From: SZUA-1535 sp964594175
GTDB taxonomy: Archaea; Aenigmatarchaeota; Aenigmatarchaeia; Aenigmatarchaeales; SZUA-1535
Direction of reading: 5' to 3'
DNA length: 30,489 nucleotides
Assembly: GCA_964594175.1 (NCBI GenBank)
Contig: CAZQLM010000002.1
Coordinates: forward strand, 1 to 30,489
Of this stretch, positions 14,578 to 21,791 are shown one piece after another. How positions within the stretch are numbered: position 1 is the stretch's first letter; every line of letters begins with the position of its first letter. A program made the position numbers and the translations under genes. A model generated the notes under the pieces. It was not told where the DNA came from. It saw nothing but the letters and a program-made list of their open reading frames with translations, and did no database searches.

Positions 14578-15441
14578 TTACTTGTGCCTTTCCAAAAGAT
14601 TTGCTATACTCGGTATTTCTAACTCGCAAAGCTTCTCTCCCTTAAGCACGAGCTCTTCAAAAGTCGGTTTTTCTTTTTTGTAAAAAATTCCTATCGGTAT
14701 TTTTTTGCTCTCCCCATCCGTGTAATTCCATTCTCTCGCTTTTTTCATCGCTTTTTCGAAATCGCTTTGGTCGTGCCCTTCTTCCTGCAAATCGTAAACA
14801 CGCTCGCGGTAAAACTCGTAAGTGTTAAGGAAAGTTGCACACGGCTGAAGTACGTCTACCAAAGCAAAACCTTTATGGAGAAAAGCCTGCTTGAAAATTC
14901 TTTTCACATGAGCCAAATCACCTGCAAACGTTCTTGCCACAAAGCTTGCACCGCTTGCAAGCATTATCGCTATAGGATTTAAAGGGTCTTCCGGAGCTCC
15001 TTCCGGAGTGCTTCTTCCTTTAAAGCGCGAAGGCGAAGTGGGTGCGAATTGGCCGGTTGTTAAAGCGTATAAGCGGTTGTTGTGGATAACCATTTTTATA
15101 TCGCTGTTTCGCTTAGCAGCGAAAATCAAATGCTCAAACCCTTCTCCGTAAGCATCGCCATCCCCGGCAAAACCTACGACGAGCAAATCGGGATTCGCGA
15201 GCTTCATTCCTGTAGCAGGTGCTGGAACACGGCCGTGCAAAGAGTAAAAGGAGTTAACGTTAATATAATCGCAGATTTTTCCGTGGCATCCAATGCCAGA
15301 GAGAATTACTATATTTTCTTTTTTTACCTTTCCTTCATTCACGAGCTCCGCAAAAACCTGCTTTGCAGCGTTGAGTATTGCGAAATTCCCGCATCCGGGG
15401 CACCAGGTTATTTTTGCGTACGTATCAAAATCTTTTTCCAT
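14578..15441 (-). CDS. korB: 2-oxoacid:ferredoxin oxidoreductase, beta subunit
   Basis: A 287-aa thiamine-diphosphate-binding subunit. The N-terminal CPGCG (Cys14, Cys17) contributes to the iron-sulfur site. The TPP/Mg motif is GDGDAYGEGFEHLI, followed by IHNNRLYALTTGQFAPTSP. With the alpha subunit it oxidises a 2-oxoacid such as 2-oxoglutarate or pyruvate to acyl-CoA and reduces ferredoxin; the substrate cannot be fixed from sequence by eye. The start has a textbook Shine-Dalgarno (AGGAGGTG). A 345-bp gap holding a broken toxin-antitoxin module separates it from the alpha gene, though both read the same way. Confidence 0.94.
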   Translation of the reverse strand: MEKDFDTYAKITWCPGCGNFAILNAAKQVFAELVNEGKVKKENIVILSGIGCHGKICDYINVNSFYSLHGRVPAPATGMKLANPDLLVVGFAGDGDAYGEGFEHLIFAAKRNSDIKMVIHNNRLYALTTGQFAPTSPSRFKGRSTPEGAPEDPLNPIAIMLASGASFVARTFAGDLAHVKRIFKQAFLHKGFALVDVLQPCATFLNTYEFYRERVYDLQEEGHDQSDFEKAMKKAREWNYTDGESKKIPIGIFYKKEKPTFEELVLKGEKLCELEIPSIANLLERHK

Positions 15442-15480
15442 GAGCTACACCTCCTTTAATTAAGTAATCATTAAGTAAAA

Positions 15481-15665
15481 CTAAAATTTATAAGTTTCTT
15501 CCCTTCTTTTTTCTATTTTTACGATTATGACTTCTTTCGAGTTTTTGTCAACCAAGGGTTTTTGCTGATTTCAATACAAGCTTTTTTAATTCTGTTCTTT
15601 AAATTTTTAGGAAGTTTCTTAATTTGCTTTCCAGCTTTTTTTGAAAATAATAAAAGAAATTTCAT
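15481..15665 (-). pseudogene. RelE-like toxin, internally deleted and frameshifted
   Basis: From the ATG at 15665 the frame gives MKFLLLFSKKAGKQIKKLPK and continues NLKNRIKKACIEISKNPWLTK. This is the N-terminal half of a RelE/ParE-type mRNA interferase and stops early (TAA at 15525). In another frame, the same strand then reads EVIIVKIEKRREETYKF with a TAG at 15481. That is a good RelE C-terminus. The middle strands, roughly 25 residues with the usual Y-R motif, are missing. So the gene lost an internal segment and its frame. It lies behind an antitoxin remnant. Confidence 0.7.
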
Positions 15666-15677
15666 TTAAAAACCTCA

Positions 15678-15768
15678 TCAAATTTTTTCAATTTCACTTT
15701 CTATTTTTGGGCTTCCAACAACTTTGAAATTCCCGTTTTTTGTAAATAACTTCAACTGTTTCAGCCAT
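15678..15768 (-). pseudogene. Small antitoxin remnant paired with the RelE-like fragment
   Basis: From the ATG at 15768: MAETVEVIYK, then the frame breaks in a run of six A. Removing one A restores NGNFKVVGSPKIESEIEKI and a TGA at 15678. The restored start (VEVIYKNGNFKVV) resembles the N-terminus of DUF104-type antitoxins. It ends 12 bp before the RelE fragment. As it stands the frame ends early after 24 codons. Confidence 0.5.
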
Positions 15769-15786
15769 GGTATCACCGTAACACAA

Positions 15787-17439
15787 CTATTTTAACAGAT
15801 TCTTAACCTTTTCCTCAAGCTCATCAACAGCAAAAGGTCTTGCATCGTATTTCAAAATCTTTTCGCTCACGTTAATTCCATGGCACTGCAACCAAGAAGC
15901 TAATTGCCCTGTAGCATTAACCTCTGCCACTATAACCCGCTTTCCTTCCAAAAGTTTGGAAAGCTCCCAAGTAGGCAGGGGCTTAAGGTAAAGAGGCTGC
16001 ACTCCTAAGATTCCCAAATCTTCTGCAACTTCCTTTGCAGCCCCTTTAGTAGAGCCCCAGAAAACAAGAGCTATATCGCTACCTTTATTTCCATAAGTTT
16101 TCACGGTTTCTTTTGTTTTCAAATACTCCTCAAGAGCTTTCATTTTTCTCACTCTTTTTTCATTGCCTTTGGCAACAAGCTCAGCTTGCTCAGTGGTAAT
16201 TCCGTATTCATCGTGTTCATAGCTGTTAGCCTTAACAACAGCTTTAGCATTTCCTGGAAAAGCCAAAGGCGAAACACCATCTTCCGTTTGTAAATAACGC
16301 TTATATTCGCCCTCTCCATCCCATAACTTTGGAGCCTGCAAAGAAACGTTTTCATCTATCTCGGCAACAAAAGTACTCTCGCTTAAGTGCTTGTCCGCAA
16401 GAATTATTACAGGTATTTGGAACTTCCACGCAAGGTTCATTGCCTCTGCGCTAAGGTAAAAAGCCTCCTCGCCATCGCCAGGAGCTATAACTGCGCGGGC
16501 AAACTCTCCATGGCCGGCGAACATCGCAAAGAAAAGATCGCCCTGTGCTGTGTAAGTTGGAACACCGGTAGCTGGGGCAGAGCGCTGAGAAAGAACAATC
16601 ACGCATGGCAGCTCCGCCTGGCCAGCGAGGCTTAAATGCTCAATCATCAAAGCAAAACCCCCACCGCTTGTTCCGCAGGCTGCTCTTATTCCGGCATAAG
16701 CCGCTCCCTGAACCATGCCTATTACAGCTATCTCGGTTTCAGGATGCACTGTTCTTATCTTAAGCTCATTAGCATAAGCAGCGAGATAGTGCAAAATGCT
16801 TGAAGAGGGAGTCATTGGATAAGCCACGTAAAGCTTCATCCCTCCTTTTACCAGGCCAAGAGCTATGGCTTCATTCCCTGTAAGCAAAGGTGCCTGTGCT
16901 TTTTCCAGCTTTTCAAAATCTATTTTAACTCCGCTTTGCTTCGCATGCTCATATCCAGCTTTCGCAGCTCGTAGATTTTCCTCGGTTTTTTTCCTTATAG
17001 TGCTTTTGACAACATCCTCAACCACGTTAAAATCAGCTCCAAGAATTCCTGCCAAAGCACCAAGAGAAATTACGTTTCTCACAATCAATGGCAAGCCATT
17101 TTCCCTTGCTATATCGCTCATAGGAATTCCTATCCCCTCTGAGCTAACACAATTAGAATCGAAAATAATTAAGCCATTTTCTTTTAATCTCCAGCCATGC
17201 TTTTCCACGCTTTCTTGATTAAGAGCTATAAGCAAATCTACTTTGTCTTTGTGGCAGAGAATCTTTTTTTCGCTCGCTCTAATTATAGCGAAATTATGTC
17301 CGCCTCTTATCAAAGATTGGTAATCTTCATAGACAAACGCATAATAGCCCAATCTATTGAAAAATCTTGCCATTGCATTTCCAGCCTGCTTTATTCCGTC
17401 TCCAGCAGCTCCGCCGATAAGAACAGAGAGCTCACGCAT
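15787..17439 (-). CDS. korA: 2-oxoacid:ferredoxin oxidoreductase, fused gamma-alpha subunit
   Basis: A 550-aa protein. Residues 1 to about 180 are the gamma domain (SVLIGGAAGDGIKQAGNAMA, YEDYQSLIRGGHNF). From about 190 on is the alpha domain with YPMTPSSSILHYL, HPETEIAVIGMVQGAAYAG and the conserved CGTSGGGFALMIEHLSLAG. This gamma-alpha fusion with a separate beta subunit is the two-subunit KorAB form, which lacks a ferredoxin-like delta subunit; none is present here. It makes reduced ferredoxin from 2-oxoacid oxidation. The ATG is about 25-30 bp from an AT-rich TATA-like box, so the mRNA is probably leaderless. Confidence 0.94.
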   Translation of the reverse strand: MRELSVLIGGAAGDGIKQAGNAMARFFNRLGYYAFVYEDYQSLIRGGHNFAIIRASEKKILCHKDKVDLLIALNQESVEKHGWRLKENGLIIFDSNCVSSEGIGIPMSDIARENGLPLIVRNVISLGALAGILGADFNVVEDVVKSTIRKKTEENLRAAKAGYEHAKQSGVKIDFEKLEKAQAPLLTGNEAIALGLVKGGMKLYVAYPMTPSSSILHYLAAYANELKIRTVHPETEIAVIGMVQGAAYAGIRAACGTSGGGFALMIEHLSLAGQAELPCVIVLSQRSAPATGVPTYTAQGDLFFAMFAGHGEFARAVIAPGDGEEAFYLSAEAMNLAWKFQIPVIILADKHLSESTFVAEIDENVSLQAPKLWDGEGEYKRYLQTEDGVSPLAFPGNAKAVVKANSYEHDEYGITTEQAELVAKGNEKRVRKMKALEEYLKTKETVKTYGNKGSDIALVFWGSTKGAAKEVAEDLGILGVQPLYLKPLPTWELSKLLEGKRVIVAEVNATGQLASWLQCHGINVSEKILKYDARPFAVDELEEKVKNLLK

Positions 17440-17459
17440 TGAAAACTTAACGATTTAGA

Positions 17460-17475
17460 TATTAATAAAATTTAC
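17460..17475. promoter_or_regulatory. Overlapping divergent promoters of korA and trm1
   Basis: The two ATGs (17439 minus, 17489 plus) are 49 bp apart. The sequence ATATTAATAAAATTTA at 17460-17475 is close to symmetrical and can act as TATA box in both directions, about 20-30 bp from each ATG. Both mRNAs would be leaderless, and the two genes probably compete for the site. Confidence 0.45.
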
Positions 17476-17488
17476 ACCAAAAAATTTT

Positions 17489-18655
17489 ATGGAGCTTGTA
17501 AAAATTAGAGAAGGGGGGACAGAAGTTTTCGTGTGGAAGGGAGAAAGGATAAGCAGCGACCTTCCTGTATTTTACAACCCGGAGATGGAATTTAACAGAA
17601 ATATCTCAGTAGCAAGCATAGCTGTGTTTGCTGAGGAATTTGACAAAGAGCTTCGCATTTGCGATGCTTTAAGCGCAAGCGGGATAGCAGGGATAAGATA
17701 CGGAAGAGAGATAAAAAATCTTTCGGAAATATGGCTAAATGACAAAAATCCAAGAGCGATAGAGCTAATAATAAAGAATCTTTCTTTGCAAGGATTAAAG
17801 CTTACGAAAATCAACGGAAAATGGGAAAGCTTGAGTAAACCGAAATTTATTGTAACAAAAAAAGACGCCTGTAGACTGCTTTCCGAAAATGTTTTTAGCG
17901 TGATAGATCTCGATCCCTACGGCTCTCCTGTTCCATTTATCGATTCCGTAGCTCGGAGCATTTACTGGAATGGATTCGTCTGTATTACAGCAACTGATAC
18001 GGCTCCTCTTTGCGGAACTTATCCGCTTGCATGCTTTCGCAAATATGGAGTAAAGTCATTTCGGTGTCACTTTTCGAAGGAGTTAGGATTGAGAATTTTG
18101 GTCTCCACAATAATAAGGGAGTTTGCCAAGCATGAGAAAGCTTTTCTGCCGTTGTTCGGATTTTACCATAAGCATTTTTTCAGAGTTCATGGTAGGGCAA
18201 GTCCAAGAGAAAGCGAGATTACAAAACTTCTGAAAAATTTCGGATTTGTAAGTTTTTGTGAAAAATGCGGAATGTGGTTTGTTGGAGAAGAACCGCAGCC
18301 ACGCTGCAAATGCGGAGAAAAGATGAAAATAACAGGAGAAATTTACCTTGGTGAAATCTGGAATAAAAGATTTATATTAGATGTTATTGACGAGCTGAAA
18401 AGAAGGGGGTTTAAAAAGGAGCAAAAATTAGCAGAAATTATATTAAGGGAAAGCGAAATTACCAATCCTTTTTTCTACGATTTGCATTTTATTTCTTCTA
18501 CGCTTAATAAAAGTCCTGTAAAAATAGAGCATGTGATAAATTCCCTGAGACAGCTCGGCTATAAAGCTTGTAGAACCCATTTTGCATCCACCGGAATAAG
18601 AACAGACGCAAACTATGATGAGGTTGTTAAGGCTATCAAAAGTAAAACTTCTTGA
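17489..18655 (+). CDS. trm1: tRNA (guanine-26 N2)-dimethyltransferase Trm1
   Basis: A 388-aa methyltransferase that makes N2,N2-dimethylguanosine at tRNA position 26. Features: N-terminal VFYNPEMEFNRNIS, SAM-binding stretch CDALSASGIAGIRYG (about 59-72), catalytic motif DLDPYGSP (about 140-147; the family has DPF/YG), and a C-terminal zinc ribbon (CEKCGMWF, then CKCGEKM). The end SLRQLGYKACRTHFASTGI is typical. Length is normal for archaea. Its last 20 bp overlap the convergent metalloprotease gene. Confidence 0.95.
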   Translation: MELVKIREGGTEVFVWKGERISSDLPVFYNPEMEFNRNISVASIAVFAEEFDKELRICDALSASGIAGIRYGREIKNLSEIWLNDKNPRAIELIIKNLSLQGLKLTKINGKWESLSKPKFIVTKKDACRLLSENVFSVIDLDPYGSPVPFIDSVARSIYWNGFVCITATDTAPLCGTYPLACFRKYGVKSFRCHFSKELGLRILVSTIIREFAKHEKAFLPLFGFYHKHFFRVHGRASPRESEITKLLKNFGFVSFCEKCGMWFVGEEPQPRCKCGEKMKITGEIYLGEIWNKRFILDVIDELKRRGFKKEQKLAEIILRESEITNPFFYDLHFISSTLNKSPVKIEHVINSLRQLGYKACRTHFASTGIRTDANYDEVVKAIKSKTS

Positions 18656-19265
18656 ACGCTTTTTTCAGCCTGCGCCACTCCAGTTTCGAGGAATAGGTAA
18701 ATTTTCTGTTGATTTGGGTCGGGAATGGATAAGAGATGAGATACGGAAACATTATGTCATAGAAATTATCGCTGTCCCGAAGCCCAAGCGTGTGCGCAAC
18801 TTCATGAGAAATAACTACTCCAGTCGCTTGTGGAAAGAACGGATTGTGGTAGACAAACGCATAGTCCTTGTAGTATTTTCTCCTGCCTGCGATGCCGAGA
18901 GTATTAGCAAATGGATACGGGAAAATGAAAACTTTCACAATGCTTGGATTCTCAAATTTCGAAAAGATTTCCTCATCGAGGAATTTTCCATATCTTGAAA
19001 GCCTTTCCCCCAGTCTTTCCACACTTAAAAGTTTTGTCCTGATTTCAGGAAACTCCACATACTCTACACTTGCCTTTAACCCCAAATCTTTAAAGCTTTT
19101 TTCCACAAAGGACTTTTCTTCACTTATTTTCTCTCTTCTCATATCGCAAACAAGGATATCAATCACTTTTTCTTCGATTGCCCTTCTTATAACTCGTGGC
19201 TCTGCTCCTATCCCATCAAAATACCTTGCTAAATCTATTCGTTTTGTAACCCTTGTTAAATCCAT
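18636..19265 (-). CDS. Archaemetzincin-family metalloprotease with altered metal site
   Basis: A 209-aa protein with the metzincin helix HEVAHTLGL and a Met-turn (DIM). Archaemetzincins have HExxHxxGxxHCx4CxM followed by a CxxC. Here the same spacing is kept but reads HEVAHTLGLRDSDNFYDIM: the third zinc ligand His is Asp, both following cysteines are Ser and Asp, and the later CxxC region is FTYSSK. So the structural Cys4 zinc site is gone, while the catalytic site has a His-His-Asp set as in snapalysin-type metzincins. It may still be a protease. The N-terminal half (DILVCDMRREKIS, VFIFPYPFANTLGIAG) fits the family. It starts right after the 61-aa gene. Confidence 0.82.
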   Translation of the reverse strand: MDLTRVTKRIDLARYFDGIGAEPRVIRRAIEEKVIDILVCDMRREKISEEKSFVEKSFKDLGLKASVEYVEFPEIRTKLLSVERLGERLSRYGKFLDEEIFSKFENPSIVKVFIFPYPFANTLGIAGRRKYYKDYAFVYHNPFFPQATGVVISHEVAHTLGLRDSDNFYDIMFPYLISYPFPTQINRKFTYSSKLEWRRLKKAFKKFYF

Positions 19266-19451
19266 TTATTTCGCCTTTTTCTTGTAAAGTTTTTCATAAA
19301 TCGGGCATTTTCCTACACGTTGCCAATAGCACAGCGGGCCGAAGCATTCTTTCATACCCTGATAAAAATAGCAGATTTTAACAACGTTACCCTTTCTTAC
19401 TACTACAGGACGTTGCGGTGCAATCTTTTTAAATCCAGGAGCTAGAGCCAT
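19266..19451 (-). CDS. 61-aa basic protein with four cysteines, unknown function
   Basis: MALAPGFKKIAPQRPVVVRK begins the protein; residues 27-49 hold four cysteines (CYFYQGMKECFGPLCYWQR, then GKCP) at 27, 36, 41 and 49, spaced 9, 5 and 8. Such spacing could bind zinc or an iron-sulfur cluster. The Lys/Arg-rich ends could contact RNA. The start is firm: a perfect AAGGAGGTGA Shine-Dalgarno and an upstream TATA box. It abuts the metalloprotease start, so the two are co-expressed. I recognise no family. Confidence 0.75.
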   Translation of the reverse strand: MALAPGFKKIAPQRPVVVRKGNVVKICYFYQGMKECFGPLCYWQRVGKCPIYEKLYKKKAK

Positions 19452-19513
19452 TTTTTCACCTCCTTTATTTCTTTAAAGTGATAATTATTTGTTACTATAT
19501 ATTGGTAAAAACT

Positions 19514-19524
19514 ATTATATAAAG
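19514..19524 (-). promoter_or_regulatory. TATA box of the 61-aa protein / metalloprotease operon
   Basis: Minus-strand CTTTATATAAT, about 65 bp before the ATG, allows a leader of roughly 40 nt carrying the Shine-Dalgarno. The pyrimidine-rich TTTCACTTTTTTTCACTTC (minus strand, about 19583-19565) just behind S27e may terminate the ribosomal run, so this operon probably has its own transcript. Confidence 0.45.
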
Positions 19525-19598
19525 TTTTCGGTTTTTGTTATTTGCAAGTGGTTAAAATGAAGTGAAAAAAAGTGAAAGATTCGTTCGTGAACTAGACA

Positions 19599-19805
19599 TC
19601 AATCAAAAACATGCAGAACGCGCGCCTTTATCTTGGCTTTTCCTCCGGTTGGCTGAGCAAGCTCGTTTCCGCAAACAAGGCATTTTACATAAGTTGCTGC
19701 TTTGTTAAAAATTATTTGCTCATTTCTGCATTTGCTACAAACAACTTTCAAAAACCTGCTTGTCGGGCGAGGAATTATTTTCTCGTAAATGTTTTGCTCA
19801 TCCAT
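19599..19805 (-). CDS. rps27e: 30S ribosomal protein S27e
   Basis: A 68-aa zinc-ribbon ribosomal protein: FLKVVCSKCRNEQIIFNKAA, then CLVCGNELAQPTGGKAKI and the end ARVLHVFD. The CxxC...CxxC pair binds zinc. I start at the ATG at 19805 (MDEQNIYEKI) because GGTGA precedes it at proper spacing; the GTG three codons earlier lies inside that Shine-Dalgarno. L44e-S27e adjacency is usual in archaea, but here a 36-aa ORF lies between them. Confidence 0.95.
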   Translation of the reverse strand: MDEQNIYEKIIPRPTSRFLKVVCSKCRNEQIIFNKAATYVKCLVCGNELAQPTGGKAKIKARVLHVFD

Positions 19806-19908
19806 GCTGCTCACCTAAAAATTTTTTTGCCGTTATTCTGTATTTCTCAGGAAGATTTCCATTTTCTACAATTTTTTCCATCTCATTCCTATATTTCATT
19901 CTACTCAT
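19798..19908 (-). CDS. 36-aa ORF between L44e and S27e
   Basis: MSRMKYRNEMEKIVENGNLP begins a 36-aa peptide ending KKFLGEQHG. It fills the gap between L44e (stop at 19914) and S27e, and its end overlaps the S27e start by 8 bp in the pattern ATGGATGA. That tight packing and its codon content suggest a translated gene. Its last codons include the S27e Shine-Dalgarno, so translation may open or couple S27e initiation. It is basic and probably helical. No family recognised. It could also be a chance frame in a leader. Confidence 0.45.
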   Translation of the reverse strand: MSRMKYRNEMEKIVENGNLPEKYRITAKKFLGEQHG

Positions 19909-19913
19909 CTCAT

Positions 19914-20198
19914 TCACTTCACGAATTCAACTCTTTTAACTCTAAAGCCTTTCCCAACAGTATGCTTCTTCCCGCACTCTTTGCATTTATATCGCAAATC
20001 TAATTTCCTTGTAGGTTTTGCCCTTCCCTTTGGATTTGGTCTTGGAAAACCACCATATCCACGAAGAGCTCTCTTAAACCTTCTCTGCCCCTCTGCCAGA
20101 GCACGCTTTTTTCTGCTAGCACTAACTCTCGTAATTTCATGCTCTGTATGCTTTTTACAAAACGGGCAGTATCTTTTCTGAGTTTTTGGTATTTTCAT
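19914..20198 (-). CDS. rpl44e: 50S ribosomal protein L44e
   Basis: A 94-aa protein: MKIPKTQKRYCPFCKKHTEH, basic middle (GQRRFKRALRGYGGFPRPNP) and CKECGKKHTVGKGFRVKRVE. Two zinc-binding CxxC pairs are present. Length and motifs are exactly those of archaeal L44e. It overlaps the GINS gene end by 4 bp, a known archaeal neighbourhood. Confidence 0.97.
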   Translation of the reverse strand: MKIPKTQKRYCPFCKKHTEHEITRVSASRKKRALAEGQRRFKRALRGYGGFPRPNPKGRAKPTRKLDLRYKCKECGKKHTVGKGFRVKRVEFVK

Positions 20199-20863
20199 TC
20201 TTCGACACGCTCCACAATTTTTCTCGAAATCAAAATATTAGCTATATCTTCAGGGAGCTCAAATTCTTCCCCTTTTTTATACGGTCCGTAAGGATTTAAA
20301 TTTTCATCCACAAATCTAGGAATATTATTTAAAGCCCTCACCTTTATTAACTTTACGGTACGTTGCACATTTGATTTTTCCTCTTCTTTTTTTGGTTTTT
20401 GCTTTTCACCTTCTCTTTCATTTTCACTCTTTCCCTCTTCCAATTTTCTGAGCTCTTCAAGATTTTCTTTTATTTCATTAACCTTTTCTTTGATATAATC
20501 TCCGGTGAGCTCGAGTTCTATCACCGATTTATACTCGTTAAGCAGTGCGAGAATTTTTTCAAAAAAATCTTCTTCCTGAGGAAGCATGTTCTCTGGCGGA
20601 GCTCCGCCACGAAGAACGTGCAGAGCTGCTATCACTATTTTTCTTTGTCTCTGCGATATAATCTCGCGCAAGAGTTTTTTTGCATTCTCTACTTCTATTA
20701 GCACACTTGGATCTTTAGTTGCTTCGTATGCTTTTTCTTTTTCTGTGAGCCATTTCTGTACAAGAGGAAAAAAGTTTTCTGGAAGCTCCTGTAAGTCCAG
20801 ACTTTTACTTTCCCTTTCCTTTCTATGCATTTCCCTTATAAACTCAAATGTTATTACTTCCAT
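20195..20863 (-). CDS. GINS complex subunit Gins51/Gins15 (replicative helicase cofactor)
   Basis: A 222-aa protein with the Gins51 order: helical A domain (about 1-125; FEFIREMHRKERES, LPENFFPLVQKWL, VIAALHVLRGG), a highly charged Glu/Lys linker (about 130-165), then the small beta B domain (VRALNNIPRFVDENLNPYGP, FELPEDIANILISRKIV). GINS joins MCM and the GAN/Cdc45-like protein in the CMG helicase. I use the ATG at 20863; a GTG at 20872 overlaps the upstream stop. L44e follows with a 4-bp overlap. Confidence 0.92.
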   Translation of the reverse strand: MEVITFEFIREMHRKERESKSLDLQELPENFFPLVQKWLTEKEKAYEATKDPSVLIEVENAKKLLREIISQRQRKIVIAALHVLRGGAPPENMLPQEEDFFEKILALLNEYKSVIELELTGDYIKEKVNEIKENLEELRKLEEGKSENEREGEKQKPKKEEEKSNVQRTVKLIKVRALNNIPRFVDENLNPYGPYKKGEEFELPEDIANILISRKIVERVEE

Positions 20864-20868
20864 AACAA

Positions 20869-21129
20869 TCACTCGAAAACAAAGCTAACCTCTGGCTCGA
20901 ATCCCTTTTTACGGAGTTTTTCTTCCATTTCCGCCATTAAACTGCTCATAACCCAGCAAAATGCGCAAGCCCCGGAAAGCGGTAATAGCTCAACTATTGC
21001 TTTTTTCCCTTTTACTTCAATTTTTTTAACCATCCCTGATTCTATTAGTGATTTTCCTATTTCAGGTTCGATAATTTCGTTGAGTACTTTTTTTATTACT
21101 TCAACTTCGTTTTTTGTTTTTTCCTCCAT
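20869..21129 (-). CDS. DUF59/MIP18-family protein (iron-sulfur cluster assembly type)
   Basis: An 86-aa protein with the DUF59 fold signature: EVIKKVLNEIIEPEIGKSLI, then KGKKAIVELLPLSGACAFCW with cysteines at 55 and 58, and a helix MSSLMAEMEEKLRKKG. Family members such as SufT and the MIP18 proteins help iron-sulfur cluster assembly; the CxxC at the usual reactive-cysteine position fits. It lies between glucose-6-phosphate isomerase and GINS in the same run. Confidence 0.82.
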   Translation of the reverse strand: MEEKTKNEVEVIKKVLNEIIEPEIGKSLIESGMVKKIEVKGKKAIVELLPLSGACAFCWVMSSLMAEMEEKLRKKGFEPEVSFVFE

Positions 21130-21134
21130 GAATT

Positions 21135-21791
21135 TTATTTACCTTCAAAGGTTTTTAAAGCCTCTTTCGGAAACAACTTCGGTTTGTCCAACCAGGAGAT
21201 TTCGCTTGAATTTTCAAGAAGAAGTTTTTTCAGAGAAGCCCTGAAAATTTTTTTTGCCCTAACTTTTTCAAGCTCTCCAACTTCGTAATTCTCGTTTTTC
21301 ACCCATCCTTTTTTCGTGTAATAATAACACGCTCCATTAAAACGCTTATACGGCTCGTAAATCGAAGAAAACCTGCACGAAACGAGATTTGCCATCACAA
21401 GCGTTTTTGAGCTTGGGTTTATTGTAACATGCCCATAGCGAGGCGGAATTATTACCTGCGTACCTTTTTTTGCGTAAATTGCTACTGCATGCATTATTTT
21501 TCGAGAATTTGTCCTTACAGGTTTTTGAAGAAGGTAGATAGCCTTTCCCCTAATTACTTCGTAAATTTCTGGAAAACCATCTGGATGATAATGTCCGAGA
21601 GTTTTGTTAAATTCCTTTCCGAGCATTCTTCCATAGAGCTTCGTTATATCGTAGCGTATGTTTCCTGCTTTAGCAACTTCTCTTTGCATTTCATAAAGCC
21701 GAAAATTTCTTTTCTGTTTTGCAAGCCATTCTTTATCAAAAACAACATCTTTTAAATCGAAAAGCAAGCGATAGCTTATGCGCATGTGCAT
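21135..21791 (-). CDS. pgiA: Glucose-6-phosphate isomerase, archaeal cupin type
   Basis: A protein of about 218 aa of the cupin phosphoglucose isomerase family, unrelated to the bacterial enzyme. The metal-binding motif TLGHYHPDGFPEIYEVIRG supplies two His and a Glu, and PPRYGHVTINP supplies the last His; the family uses Fe2+ or similar. It interconverts glucose-6-phosphate and fructose-6-phosphate. The ATG at 21791 overlaps the glycosyltransferase stop (TGATG); an ATG at 21785 is also possible. The tail of about 50 residues after the cupin (KKIFRASLKKLLLENSSEIS) is longer than the bare domain. Confidence 0.92.
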   Translation of the reverse strand: MHMRISYRLLFDLKDVVFDKEWLAKQKRNFRLYEMQREVAKAGNIRYDITKLYGRMLGKEFNKTLGHYHPDGFPEIYEVIRGKAIYLLQKPVRTNSRKIMHAVAIYAKKGTQVIIPPRYGHVTINPSSKTLVMANLVSCRFSSIYEPYKRFNGACYYYTKKGWVKNENYEVGELEKVRAKKIFRASLKKLLLENSSEISWLDKPKLFPKEALKTFEGK

